This document shows positions 22,573 through 34,750 of a stretch of 64,000 nucleotides of DNA, piece by piece; position 1 is the stretch's first letter; the number at the start of each line of letters is the position of its first letter. The translations under genes were made by a program, and so were the position numbers. The notes under the pieces were generated by a model. The model ran no database searches. It was not told the origin of the DNA and saw only the letters and a program-made list of their open reading frames with translations. Source of the DNA: Eucommia ulmoides (taxonomy: Eukaryota > Streptophyta > Magnoliopsida > Garryales > Eucommiaceae); assembly GCA_016647705.1 (NCBI GenBank), contig CM028335.1:24778905-24842904 (forward strand). Direction: 5' to 3'.

Positions 22573-23255
22573 AGGAAAAGTATATTTTAAACCCTCTAAC
22601 TATTGACATATTTCTAAGTGGTCCCTCTCCGTTTGAGCATTTCATTTTAAACCTTCTATGTATCAACACATTTTTATTTGGTCTTTTTGTAAAAAAATTC
22701 GTCCAAACTAACAGAATTTTGAGGGCAAAATTATCATTTTATATTTTTTAATCATTTTTTATTTTTCTTTTTCTTATTTGACTTTTTTTTTTCTCTCTCT
22801 CTCTCTCTCTCCTGCTCAACTCTCTTCCTCCATTTTTTTTCTCTCTCTCTCTCTCTCTTTCCTTCTCTCTTCTTCCTTCTCCCTCTCTTCCTCCTTCTCT
22901 CTGCTGGGCGAAAACACCCCTTGTTGCGGGGGTTGAAATCACCCCCACAATAGAGAGTGTTTTTGGCCGGCGGGGAGAGAGAGAGAAGGGGAAGGAGGAA
23001 GAGAGAGAATTGAGCGGGAGAAAGAGATAGAAATGAAGGAAAAAAATAAAAATAAAAAGAAAATCATTAAAAAAATTAAAAAAATGTAAAAAGACAATTT
23101 AGCCCCTCCATTCTGTTAGTTTGGATGGATTTTTTTTGACAAAAGGATCAAATAAAAACATGTTCATCCATAGAGAGTTTAAAATAAAATGGTCAAACGG
23201 AGAAAGGACACTTACAAATGTGCCAATAGTTTAAGGGTTTGAAATGTATTTTTCC
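22573..23255. mobile_element. Foldback Mutator-type MITE
   Basis: A 683-bp element that is almost wholly one long inverted repeat. The outer arms (22573-22750 and about 23085-23255) share TTTGGTC/GATCCTTTTG, CCAAACTAACAGAAT and TTTAAACC-type blocks. The inner arms are CT/GA-rich, and the centre pairs AAAACACCCC with AAAACACTCT around 22934. A perfect 9-bp target duplication TTTTATTTA lies at 22564-22572 and 23256-23264, the Mutator signature. It has no coding capacity. Confidence 0.85.
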
Positions 23256-23264
23256 TTTTATTTA

Positions 23265-23738
23265 TATATATACATGCTAGTAACAATAAAAAGAACTAAC
23301 TCATTTTTCCTTTATACAAAACCGATTAATTGATTCTTACAATGGAGGATATTTGGCTAAGTACTACACCAGTATCCCAATGCTTTATTTTTATTTTTAT
23401 ATATTTTGCAGGTCTTGATAAGGAAGAATAGGGATAGGAGTATTAACGAATTTTGAACAATATTATTTGGTGCCCTGCCGTATGTGGAAGACTGGTTGAA
23501 AAGCCAACCTCTCTATTTTCTCTCACCTATATGGGTCTTATTCTTTCTTGATCAGATCATTACCCGCCCAAAATCTCTTTCAAATAGTCATTGTGATTGG
23601 AGTCCATGGAAGAAGACCAAAAATTCACGTAGAGCCAATACCTCCACCGAAACCAGGTTTGAGGTATATTCAAATATTGTGTAGTTTCGGCACCGAAACC
23701 AGGTTTGAGGTATATTCAAATATTGTGTAGTTTCGGCT
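23265..23738. other. Intergenic stretch with a 46-bp tandem duplication
   Basis: No gene recognised. It sits where the missing outer part of the TRIM 3' LTR would be expected. The duplication is listed separately. Confidence 0.5.
23645..23736. repeat. Perfect 46-bp tandem duplication
   Basis: Two identical copies, 23645-23690 and 23691-23736. Each begins CACCGAAACC and ends TAGTTTCGG, so CCGAAAC and GTTTCGG form short inverted ends within each unit. There is no divergence between copies, which suggests a recent event. Confidence 0.9.
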
Positions 23739-23787
23739 TAAGCTCCCATAGCTTTACTTTTGGACTCTACCAGAAAGGCCTCATACC

Positions 23788-25123
23788 TGTTGGTGGTAAT
23801 TACTGAAATTTCAAAATAAATACTTAAATAATCATGGAATAAAACTAATAGTTGTTAAATAATATTAATGTGAAAATTAACTAATCATGCATGAATAATA
23901 AAATCAAAATATGAAAAATTATGTGAAGCAATCTAAAGTGAATACTAAACCTGAATCGTGACGTTAACGTTTACATAACATAAACATAAACAATAGATGA
24001 AAATGAAAGTAAATGTTTATGTATGAAAGTAAATGTTTATGTAGCAGAAACAAAAAAAGTAGCAGTGACAAAATGTGTTAACGTTAACATAACAGAACAT
24101 TAAGAAGTAGCAGTTACAGAATGAGTTAATATTAACGTAACAAAAATAGTATTTTACACTTTAAATAAAAACTTACCCAATTATTCAAAGAACGAATAGA
24201 CTTGAAGTAGATCGAGACTAAAGTTTGACTCTATGCCCATAAAGCAGATTTGTTCCCCTCACACTGGTGCTAATGGTTGAATGGATGTTTGCCTCCCAAG
24301 GTACAACGATCTTCAAGTTTTTGGTACAAGCACTTGAAGTCAAAATCTTTGGCGAACTAGACTTGTGCTTGAACTCCCACGAAATTTTAAATGTTCTGTG
24401 CTTTGGTGGTAATACGAAGTGATAATATTGTGTATGAGACAAAATAAAATGAATGAGAAGTCTCTTATTTATAGAAGACCAAAAGCCACAATTGAATAGA
24501 TGTAACTTCGGAAAGACATATGTTTGCGTTAACGTTAACGCGAACCGTTATCTAAAGAACCTTCATATCTGTTTATTGGTGTTAATTAAACTGTTAAGCA
24601 GTTAATTAACTACTTAACTAACACTAAGTAAACTTTAAACTGTTCTGGCAGGTCTAGATCCGACCCAAACCCGATCCAAATATGGATCAAATTGATCCGA
24701 CCCAAACTAGACCCGAACCCCGACCCGACCCGATTCGAGTTTGAAGGTTTGATGGTTAGTGTCTTTCCTTTGTTCCTAACTTATAAGTTGATACAAGCTT
24801 GAATTTTTCTTCCACAACCAATATGGGATAACTACACCTTACAACTCAAATTTTTATTTCCAAACAATGTGGGATAACTACACCTTACTACTCAAGTTCT
24901 CCCTTCCTAACCAATGTGGGATAACTCATTCATTATATCTTCAACCAATCTTAAATGAGTTCCTTGATAATTAAAATCTCATTCAAAACTTAATTATTTT
25001 TTGCATATAAATATACTATGCCGATCCTCAAACGACGAGAAATGCAATACAATAATAACCTGATTAAATTAATTAATAGGTCTCACTTTAATTAATCAAT
25101 TAAAGTAACCAAAAATTCTAACA
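23788..25123 (-). repeat. 3' LTR of copia B
   Basis: 1336 bp, homologous to 34751-36024. It contains runs of GTTAACGTTAACG-type palindromes and two related blocks CCAATGTGGGATAACT. A purine tract (ATGTAGGGGAT on the minus strand, about 25124-25134) adjoins its inner edge. Confidence 0.9.
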
Positions 25124-25137
25124 ATCCCCTACATGAA

Positions 25138-25680
25138 TGAGATTGACTGGATCTACGTGCATATGCAATGTTGACACGCTATAGAGAATTCAAATAGAAA
25201 GTAACTGCATCGAGATATGTAGCTTTTGGCCTTGAACCTTCTCCAATGAAAGACTATCAAATTTACTTGGCTAACCAGTGAATGTGATGTCTTAAACTGT
25301 TCTGTCGTTTGTGTAAACCAAGACAATAAAATTCATATAGATACTTCCTGATATAGTTAGTTATCTGATTGTGTTCATTTTGGCCTTGAACATCCTGGTG
25401 TTTCAATGAGTGCTTTATAGAATTTATCCTTCTCATTCTCATAGAATCGGCCTTGTTCTGCACTCATCTAGGTGATTAACCCATCAAAAGTATCCCATAT
25501 ACCCTACTTGAATTTTTCAATCTGTAGGAATCATTAAAAGCAAAGCTTATTCTTAATACTTATATTTATCACTGGTTCACCATAGGAATAGGTATAAAGA
25601 CTTAAAGTCTTCTAGTGATTACTTAGTCCACACCTAATTAGGTTATCCCTTTGAACCTAGATCTTGAAATCTCCAGTCAA
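25138..25680 (-). other. copia B 3' untranslated region
   Basis: Between the end of pol and the purine tract. No separate gene seen. Confidence 0.6.
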
Positions 25681-26191
25681 CTTGGTTGGGTTTCCCCTCG
25701 ATAAGCAGTATACTCTCTCTTTAGTAAACCTTTTGTTTAGCAGATCCGCAATGTTATTTTTTTACTTTACGTAGTCAATTATCATAACTCCATTTGAGAG
25801 TAACTGTCTAATGGTATTATGTCTATGTCGTACATGTCGAGACTTACCGTTATGCATACTACTCTATGCCTTACCAATTGCAGATTGGCTATCACAATGT
25901 ATACAAATAGCTGGCATAGTTTCGTCCACATTGGAATATCTTCTAAAAATTAACGAATCCATTTTGCTTATTCACTTGCTTTATCGAAAGCATTAAACTC
26001 AGATTCCATTGTAGACCTTACAATACACGTCTATTTAGAGGATTTCGATGAGATAGCTCCTCCTCCAAGTGTAAAGATGTATCCACTTGTGGATTTGGTA
26101 TCTTTACAATCCGTTATCTAATTAGCATCACTGTAACTTTCATGTACAGTTGAATATTTGATGTTATATAATCCATAGTTTAGGGTATACC
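25681..26191 (-). pseudogene. copia B RNase H
   Basis: On the minus strand, RILRYLRYTLNYGLY leads into an RNase H motif SYSDAN followed by DTKSTSGYIFTLGGGAIS, then STMESEF, and near the end KNNIADLLNKRF, the usual copia C-terminus. There are stops and a shift in between, so it is a relic. Confidence 0.72.
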
Positions 26192-27130
26192 TTAATATCT
26201 AAGTATCCTAACTATCGCATTCCAGTATTCGTGTCTTGGGTTGCTAGTATATCTTCTTAGTATGCTCATCGTGTAGGCAATATCAGGTATAGTACAATTC
26301 ATTAAGTGCATTAGACTACCTATTATTCGAGCATACTCTAATTGAGAGATACTTTCACTAGTATTCTTAGTTAGATGATAATTCACATCAATATGTGTTT
26401 TAGCTAGGCTAGTATCATATTTGTTGAGTTTCTTAAGTATCTTATTAATATAATGAGATTGCGACAATATTAACCTTTCAGTAGATGTACAAATTTTAAT
26501 TCGTAAAATTACATCAGCAACACTTAAATATTTCATATCGAACTTACTAGTTAACATATTTTTGGTAGACTTAATGATATCATTGTTGCTACTAATAATT
26601 AACATGTTATCTACATAAAGGCATACAATGATATATTCGTATTCATTATGTTTAACGTAGACACATTTGTTACATTCATTGATTTTAAATTCATTTGACA
26701 TCATAACTTTGTCAAATTTCTCATGTCACTATTTTGGTACTTGTTTAAGTCCATATAAAGACTTAACAAGTCTACAAACTTTGTTTTATTTACCAGAAAC
26801 AACAAACCTTACAAATTGTTTCATGTAGATTTCTTTATCTAGTTCACCATTTAGGAAAGTTGTCTTACCATCCATTTCATGTATTTCAAGATTATGTATA
26901 GCTACTATGGCTATCAACATTTTGATGGATGTTATTCTAGTAACTGGAGAGTACGTGTCAAAGTAATCAACACTTTTTTTTTTTCTTGTAACCTTTAGCT
27001 ACAAGTCTAGTTTTATATTTATCAACTAATCCATCTACTTTCATTTTCTTTTTGAAAATCCATTTACACCCAAGGGGTTTGGAACCGGATGGAAGATCCA
27101 CTACTTCTCATGTATGGTTTTGCAAGATGG
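26192..27130 (-). pseudogene. copia B reverse transcriptase
   Basis: Minus-strand frame with LVKSLYGLKQVPK just upstream of 26704, then MSNEFKINECNKCVYVK and the catalytic box at 26606-26617, which reads YVDN instead of YVDD, as in copia A. Downstream: SKFDMKYLSVADVILRIKI, LTKNTSESISQLEYARIIGS and the ending RHEYWNAIVRILRY. Stops occur near 26705-26760. It is inactive. Confidence 0.82.
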
Positions 27131-27955
27131 ATTCTATTTAACTGTTTACAGCTTCTTCCCAAAATGGTGCTTCAGGAGTTGAAATCGCCTCATTAAAACT
27201 CTTAGGATTACCTTCTACCATATAGGCAAGAAAGTTAGGACCAAATGACTTTGTTGTCTTAGCCCTCATACTACATCTAAGTTCATTATCTTCCAAAGAT
27301 AATTTATTTTGGACTTCACCAATCGTAGTATCAAACGTTCTTTTTGAAGAACCAGACTCTCGAGGAGTCTTAAAAGAATGCATTTTTGGATTCCATTATT
27401 GTATTCTTATATACATCTTCAATCTCATACTTTTGAAATAAAAATCGATAATCACTACTATTATGAGCGTACCCAATGAATATGCAATTTATCATTTTGG
27501 GTCCTATTTTAGTCCTTTTAGGAATAGGAACTACAACTTTAGCAAGACACCCTCCATACTTACAAGAATTTATAAGTAGGAGTCTTACCTTTCCACATTT
27601 CATATGAAGTTTTATCCAATTTTTTATATCGCAACTTGTTAATAACGTAATTGGCGGTAAGCAATGCTTACCCTTACATGTTATGGGTTAGGCCAGAACA
27701 TATCAACATTGCATTCATCATTTCTTTTAAATTTCGATTCTTCCTCTAATATACTCCACTTTGTTGAGGTGAATGAGGTGCAATTGTTTGATGAATTATT
27801 TCGTGTTGAGCACAAAATTCCACAAACGGTGATTCATATTCACCACCTCTATCACTTCGAAGAACTTTAATCTTTTTGCTAAGTTGATTTTTAATTTCGT
27901 TCTTATAGTGCATAAACTTTTCTAAGGCTTCATCTTTACTCCTTAGAAGATAAAT
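27131..27955 (-). pseudogene. copia B integrase catalytic and C-terminal part
   Basis: The C-terminal part (27370-27603) reads CKYGGCLAKVVVPIPKRTK and INCIFIGYAHNSSDYRFLFQ. The part nearer the RT (27138-27383) is the Ser-rich linker and RAKTTKSFGPNFLAYMVEG. Upstream lies the second catalytic Asp (SDRGGEY) and then PQQSGVY, where the catalytic Glu codon (normally in GVAERKNR) is a TAG stop at 27746-27748. This leaves the enzyme dead. Confidence 0.8.
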
Positions 27956-28785
27956 CTAACAGTATCTTGTGCAATGATCAATAAAAGTAATAAAATACTT
28001 TTTACCACCTCTAGTTTTTACAAATTTTAAATCACAAATATCAGTGTGAATTAACTCTAGAGGTTCAGTACTTTTTTCGATGGATTGGAAAGAAGTTCGA
28101 GTTAAATTGGACTCCACACAAGTCTCACATTTATGATTTGAACCAATTTTGCATTTTGACAATAAATATAATCTAATCAATTTATGTAAAGAATCATGAT
28201 TAAGATGTCCTAATCTAGCTTGCCAAACATCAATTGACTCAATCATATAAACAGAAGATGTAGTTTTATTAGCTTTTGGAATCACAGACATTACATTCAA
28301 TTTGAAGAGACCTTCATTCATATAGCCCCTTCCCACAGACACTTTACTTTTGGTTATTACAACCTTTTCAGACTCAAAGACCATTCTAAACTCCTTCTTA
28401 CTCATCAAAGATCTGGAGACTAGATTCTTGCGAATGTCCGGCACATGAAGCACATCATTGAGAATAAGCTCCTTCCCAGAAGTCATTTTCAAAGCAATCA
28501 TTCCGTGTCCTTCAACTTTAGAAGTCGAGGAATTTCCCATATAGAGTTGTTCATTTTGATCCACCGATTGATTGGTGGTGAAACATTCTCTTGTCTGAGT
28601 AGATATGGCGTGTAGCTCAAATGTCTATGTACCATTCTTTCGGGTCCCCAACTAGGTTGACATTAAACACCACTACTGAAAGATTCATTTTGGAAACATT
28701 CGAAGTAAGCTGATCGACTTCAATTACATTAGCTTCATGTATAGGCCTCTTTACATTACGTTTCACTCGACATTTGGTAGAGAGT
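27956..28785 (-). pseudogene. copia B protease remnant, GAG-pre-integrase and integrase start
   Basis: The minus-strand frame ending at 27956 contains GHGMIALKMTSGKELILNDV, LHVPDIRKNLVSRSL, then the GAG-pre-integrase ARLGHLNHDSLHKLIRLY with CETCVESN, and the first integrase Asp in LIHTDICDLKF. Upstream, the protease motif is worn to EWYIDI, stop, ATRHI (near 28617). The copia sequence begins with the last Cys of the gag zinc knuckle (CRVKRNVKRP at about 28740-28770), directly next to the Athila B LTR. Confidence 0.82.
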
Positions 28786-30147
28786 AAATACGTCGCTACT
28801 TTCACTCACAAGTATATGAGGCCAAGTATTAGTATAGGTAGGGAGAGTAAGGGTATTGTGTCCATAGGGATTGGTTGTAATTATTATCGAGTACCGTGTT
28901 TATCATGACCTAACTTTATCTAGGTGAAAATAAATGTATATAAAATTAATATAAACTAAGACTAAAATACTAATTAAACTATACTAATACTATTATGAGA
29001 AGTTTAGGGAAAATATTTCCTAGGGATTAATTTTCGTTTACAAAAACGTGTTTGGTCTCGTTTTAGTTTACGTTAATGGCGTTCAGGTATCTGACAATCT
29101 CAGTTCGTAAACTCACTCGCCACCTATCTCGAGTATAAGGCGAGTGAATACATGAGTTCGCATTAACAAAGAAGTCCCCCTCAATATCTTAACGACTCTA
29201 GGTCACGTGAGTCTCGCCCCAACGTTATTGATTGCACAATTTCTAACGCCCTCCTGGGTAGTTAGATTGTCGTGTTGTATTTACTCTAGTCCGAATTCGG
29301 GGTTACCTCTCACGAGTATCAAACCTCGTATTCTCTAATTATCTAAACAAGCATAATAACATGACAACACGGCAAACACAATCGAAATTATTATAAAACA
29401 CACATTAACGAAACACAAACTCAAACAAAATTACATTTTCATAAATATATTATTCCCTAGACAAAAACCCGTTTAGCTAATGGCCATAGCTAGTTATACA
29501 ATGAAAACAAAGCTAAACATACTCAACTAACTACTGAAGTTAAGAACTAAAAGAAGAAACGGATGAAACTTTGCCGCTAAAAACGCTTCAAGATCGCTTC
29601 TTATTTATCGTAACGTGATCTTCTCCTTTGGAATTGGTTGAGCAGTCCCAAAATCTCTCTCTAAGATATCCTAAGTATAATGGTACTCTAATGGCCAGAG
29701 GAGAAGAGACGAATGGGTATAATTAGGGAAAATATCTAAATCTGTGCAGAGGTGACCGCTGCAGTGGTGGGATTCACGGCCGCGGCGGTGGGTAAGTCAG
29801 TTCATTGATCACCTGGGCGGTGGAGTTGGCGGAGGATTTAGGGACTATCCTGGATTTTCACTGCCGCGGCGGTAGATGTTCAGCAAGAAAAGCACATTTA
29901 TGCATTTGCACCGCCGCGGCAATGGGTTTCTTTTCATAATTTTACCTCTGAGCTTGTTTTTCCATCGTTTTTCCACCGTTCTCGATCCGATATCATCGTT
30001 TAGCATCCGTTTTCATACTTTTTCACCCCACACACTTGATTTAGTATGAAAAGAATAGAAACACATTAAAATATATTAAAATGTAATAAACGTGTTAAAA
30101 AACTAACAATTTTGGTTTGGAAATATATTAGTAATTTACACCTATCA
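28775..30147 (-). repeat. 3' LTR of Athila B
   Basis: 1373 bp. On the minus strand it begins TGATAGGTG and ends TCTCTACCA. It shares the TCTAACTACCC/AACGTTATTG-type blocks with Athila A and C. U3 carries palindromes at 29755-29924. Confidence 0.85.
29755..29924. repeat. CCGCGG-core palindrome array in Athila B LTR
   Basis: ACCGCTGCAGTGGT at 29755, CACGGCCGCGGCGGTG at 29775-29790, a degenerate member near 29810, ACTGCCGCGGCGGT at 29860-29873, and CACCGCCGCGGCAATG at 29909. The array lies just upstream (minus-strand sense) of a TATA-like sequence near 29718. Confidence 0.8.
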
Positions 30148-32059
30148 AATACTCCCAAACTCAGAATTTTGCTAGTTCTCAAGAAAAATACCAACACAAT
30201 AAAAGAAAATATTAAAACTAATTACGAAATTGAAAAATACGAAAAACAAATATGTGCAAGTTTTGAGTATCATCTTCCGGCCAAACGAATTATCCCCCAT
30301 TGGCTCCCAATCCTATCAAGTTCAAGCAAAAAAAAACACATGTAATATTCTGGAATTTCAACATTTATAATAGTAAGTGCCATTATAGATCCTGTCAAAG
30401 TGTGTGCGCTTAAAACTCAAATATATAACTATCCGTTAATCGGATTGGATTATCCACCATATAAGCGCATAACATAAAAAACCTGAAGGTATAGGGACTC
30501 CATAGGCTTGACCTGGGATCTATTCTCCACTAATGTAGGCTAGGAAGTTCAAAAAGATCAATAGGTCTTGGTTCGGTTTAGGACAAATGGCCAAGGGTAT
30601 ATTTGAAAAGAAAACGGGTTAATGTTGTTAACGTAATGTTACGCAAGGCACATTGCTTGGCACACTCACACTTGAAACCCCACAGTTAAATTGAAACAAC
30701 CCTGAATAATCTATTAAGACCGTCGTACTCACTTGTCAAAAAGAAACAGAAATAAACTATATTTACACTTGATTCGGTTTTTTTTTCTACGAATACACCT
30801 CCAAACTTATTCAGTTGTTACAATTGAAAGGGTGTGTGAAATACAAACGAAAAACAACAAGTGAGTACTCGAATACTGAACCAATATAAAGTTCTCCCTA
30901 ACCCAACCGCTTACTTCAAGTAGCATTTGCAATCTACTAGCTTGATTCTCTCAGATTGTGCCTTCAGTTTAGTGATGTAGGTTTGGAAAGAAGTTTTATT
31001 GGTCAAATGGTATTTGTTAAGTGTTCAGAATTGAAACGGCTATTCGGCTTCGATAGGGAAACGAGGGATAAACATTTTACAATGTAGGCTTCAAAAGCTC
31101 AAGTGATAAAAACGAATGCCTAAATCATATCTCCTGAACAACCTCGCCTAGGATTTTGCCTCAAATTTCCCCCAAATCAAGTTCTAGAAACCTTAATGTC
31201 ATGAATTTAGGTGATAGATAATCGTTTTCAAATCAATTAGATGGTTATATAATCAGTTTACATGCTCGTGCAAGTGGGATCTATAATAACTATTACTAAA
31301 ACATAACATTGAGTATACAGAACATACATGCATGAGCTTTACGCTCAACCTCAATAAAGAACCATGGGACAGACTTATCATCGGGTAATGGCCCAGATGA
31401 ATTCAAACCTCAGCACATGCATAAAAACTATCCTAAACAGACATGTACATGTTAAAACAGTAAAACATAAACTACAACTAAACACATCACACCTGACTTA
31501 AACATGAAACGTCCATAATAACCTAGTCAGCGATCCTAATGACATGATAAAGAATTATAATGAAGACTAGGGTTTAGAACACGTACCTAGGAGGAGAGAG
31601 AATCTTACCTCTGACTCAAATCGATTGTGACGGATCTAACTTAGTCTTTTCCTTGGGTTGCCTCCCAAGAAGCGCTTGGTTTATGGTCGTTAGCCTGACA
31701 CGCCAAAATGCTCGCCAAAGAACGGCTTCCGCCTGTAGTACGTGTCAAATAATACGGGTCTTCGTTGTGCATGCCCTCAAGCTTGGCGAGATGTTGCTTT
31801 GGATGGCTTAGGCTTTAAACGACACGCCTCACCGGTTTATTTACTTGGTGGGTATAAAAGGACATTACTATCGGTGGCGAAGGACAAGTGAGCCACATTG
31901 GATCATCGTAAATGTGATCGTCTTGGATCGACTGCAGCGTCACAAGCTAGAATTCGAACAGTGAAAATTCACAACGATTAATATGTGAATTTTCATCGCC
32001 GAACCACACTTAGGTCTCCTCTTCATCTGAATCTTCAACATATTCTCCCAAGCTCCTCC
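30148..32059 (-). other. Athila B interior, non-coding part
   Basis: No coding family seen. Near 31650-31690 the minus strand has CAAGCGCTTCTTGGGAGGCA, a motif I know from the interior of Athila-type elements downstream of the coding region. Confidence 0.55.
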
Positions 32060-32700
32060 CGCTTGTTTTTGGTTCCTCACAGTGGCTTTCATAATTGGAT
32101 TCAGCTTGCTCGCCTCTCAGTGCCACCGTTTTTGTCTCGGCCTCAACAAAGCAAAGAAGATGACCGATTTGCATCTACAAAGACGTTACGGTCTCATCGA
32201 TGTCGATGCAGACCGTCTCGATATGATCAAGACAATCCTCATGCTCGTTGATCCGGTCATGCATCTCCCTCAATAATTTCTAAGTCTTCCCCATAACGGT
32301 TGCGAGCATTTCTTTCAGATTGGGGGAAGACTCATCATCGTGATCCGGAATGTCAATCTATAGCGCCGTGGTGTTGGAAAAATCCCCCGAGCTTTGGTGA
32401 CTCAGTGAATGATTCCAACTCTGATAATCATAGGCCGCCATTTTCTCTAACGACTAAAAGGCATCTTCCGTGGTTAGGTCGTAGAAAAAAGGGGTACCAT
32501 TTCCTCATTCTACCCATATTCTGGTTGCGGCTTGTAACCCGTTGAGGAAATTCAGGAGCTGACATTCCCTCAGGAAATCATGGTTTGAAAATCGAAACAA
32601 CAATTCCTTATATCGATCCCAAACAAGAGAAAACAATTGTATCAATACTCGTTGATCTAATATCGTCGAGTACCCTGCAAGAGAAAACAAAAACAAAAAC
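32060..32700 (-). pseudogene. Athila B gag relic
   Basis: On the minus strand the frame 32696-32505 reads SLVWDRYKELLFRFSNHDFL and LLNFLNGLQAATRIWVE, corresponding to FKDLL...LFYNGLDDQTRT of Athila A gag. Further on, REMHDRINEHEDCLDHIETV (about 32170-32275) matches RINQHEARLDAIKT. The N-terminal half is gone and the two parts are out of frame. Confidence 0.7.
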
Positions 32701-32766
32701 TACAAAGAAAAAATTATGAACACTAAAAATTCCTAAAGTAAAATTGGGTCATGTACTCAAAATATC

Positions 32767-32797
<31 letters not shown>

Positions 32798-32802
32798 CAT
32801 AA

Positions 32803-32820
32803 TCTCTGGCAATGGCGCCA
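32803..32820 (-). other. Primer-binding site, Asp-tRNA type (Athila B)
   Basis: On the minus strand TGGCGCCATTGCCAGAGA lies six bases past the 5' LTR, with three differences from the plant Asp-tRNA complement. Confidence 0.8.
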
Positions 32821-32826
32821 AAAACT

Positions 32827-33848
32827 TGGTACTGCGTAAATACGTCGCTACTTTCACTCACAAGTATATACGAGGTCAAGTTTTAGTATAGGTAGGGAGA
32901 GTAAGGGTATCGTGTCCGCAAGGATTGATTGTGATTATTATCGAGTACCGTGTTTATCATGACCTAACTTTATCTAGGCGAAAATAAATGTATATAAAAT
33001 TAATATAAACTAATACTAAAATACTCATTAAACTATACTAATACTGTTATGAAAAGTTTAGGGAAAATATTGCCTAGGGATTAATTTTTATTTACAAAAA
33101 CGTGCTTGGTCTCATTCAAGTTTACGTTAATGGTGTTTGGGTATCCGACAATCTTGGTTCGTAAACTCACTCGCCACTTCTCCGGAGTGTAAGACGAGTG
33201 AATACATGAGTTCGTGTCAACGAAGAAGTCCCCCTCAATGTCTTAACAACGCTAGGTCACATGATACTTGTCCCAACGTCATTGATTGCAAAATTTCTAA
33301 CACCCTCCCGGATAGTTAGATTGTCGTGTTATGTTTACCTTAGTCCGAAGTCGAGGTTACCTTTCCCGAGTGTCAAACCCCGTATTCTCTAATTATCTAA
33401 ACAAGCATGATAACATGACAACACGGCAAACACAATCGAAAATATTAGAAAACACACATTAACGAAACACGAACTCAAACAAAACTACATTTTCATAAAT
33501 ATATTAATCCCTAGACAAAAACCTGTTTAGCTCATGGCCATAGCTGGTTATACAATGAAAACAAAGCTAAACATGCTCAACTAACTACCGAAGTTAAGAA
33601 ATAAAAGAAGAAACGGATGAAACTTAGCCTAGTCCAAAGATTTGCCGCTAAAAACGCTTCAGGATCACTTCTCCTTTATCGCAATGTGATCTTCTGCTTT
33701 GGAATTGGTTGAGCACTCCCAAAATCTCTCTCTAAAATATCCTAAGTCTAATGGTGCTCTAATGGCCAGAGGAGAGGAGAGGAGAGGAATGGGGTATAAA
33801 TAGGGAAAATATCTAAATAAATGTTTAAATATTTGCGGAGGTGACCGC
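32827..33848 (-). repeat. 5' LTR of Athila B, truncated
   Basis: It matches 28775-29760 of the 3' LTR and stops abruptly at GGTGACCGC (33848), inside the first palindrome of the U3 array. About 390 bp of U3 are missing. Copia B gag follows at once. Confidence 0.85.
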
Positions 33849-34250
33849 ATTGAAGATGTTAGATCAACGAGTATTGATGCTCTAAGGATTCCCACATTTC
33901 TTTAGAAGTTGAAATCCCTCCATATTCTTTATACAAAGAATTGCTGAGAGCATTGAAGATGTAATTCCGACACAGATAGTCAGAATCTTTCCATGCTTCT
34001 ACCACAGCCTTCGTCTAAGCATCGGCATCTCAATTAAAACTAGAGTATCTTCTTTAAGAATACGAACCAATCCCAAAGTCGTAAGGTAGAACATCATCTT
34101 TTATTGCCACCTCTTAAAGTTGCTCCCATCAAACTTGTCATGCTTTTCAGCCTTACGCAATAGAGTACGTACTGCATTGATAATGGTCTGAGTCATAGGA
34201 GGCGTCACATTTGACGTCTCAATTGGCGTAGTATTTTCACTTGCCATCAT
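33849..34250 (-). pseudogene. gag: copia B gag, N-terminal part
   Basis: On the minus strand from ATG at 34250: MMASENTTPIETSNVTPPMT, then LLRKAEKHDKFDGSNFKRWQ, a stop, KMMFYLTTLG, AVVEAWKDSDYLCRNYIFNA, LSNSLYKEYGGISTSKEMWE and SLEHQYSLI before a stop. This is the typical copia gag start. The frame ends at the broken Athila B LTR, and the C-terminal part down to the last zinc-knuckle Cys is missing. Confidence 0.82.
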
Positions 34251-34750
34251 AAAGTAGTATGTCTACAATTTAACAAATGTATAATAAACACTTAGAAAAT
34301 TTAACAATAAATACTTTACAAACAAAGCACAGACTAAGGATTCAAACGTTCCACAAACCAGAAATTGGACTTCAACATTCACACAACAATCAGAAATCAA
34401 ATCAAAACATTAACGTTTACACAATAGATTCATATTATGAATGTTTATGAAACAGATACAGAATGTAAATGTATACGAAACAAATTCAATATGTGAATGT
34501 TTATGAAATAGATTTAAAACATGAACAATTACTGATTTGCACAAGAATATTACTGAAACAAGAATTATTTCGGATAAAATTTAAATAACCAATTAACAAG
34601 TATTGTTCAAACAATATTCCAACTAGGCAATAATCAAATATTGTTCAGGATCTAAGTAATCAAGAATTTTCAAATTTTAAAACTAATCAAATTCAAAAAA
34701 ATATTTATTTTAAAATTTCAGAATATAAAAAATTGATTCTGCTTTAAGAT
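34251..34750 (-). other. copia B leader
   Basis: AT-rich untranslated leader between the 5' LTR and gag, with runs of GTTTACA/TAAACAT. No primer site was recognised at the LTR edge. Confidence 0.6.

Larger units (their letters stand above)
28775..33848 (-). mobile_element. Athila-like element B, truncated, nested in copia B
   Basis: The complete 3' LTR lies at 28775-30147 and a 5' LTR cut short at 32827-33848, both on the minus strand. The purine tract (30148-30167, reading AAACTCAG-type on plus) and Asp-tRNA-type primer site (32803-32820) match Athila A. The interior is only 2.7 kb with a gag relic. The truncated end adjoins copia B gag directly, so no target duplication survives. Confidence 0.85.
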
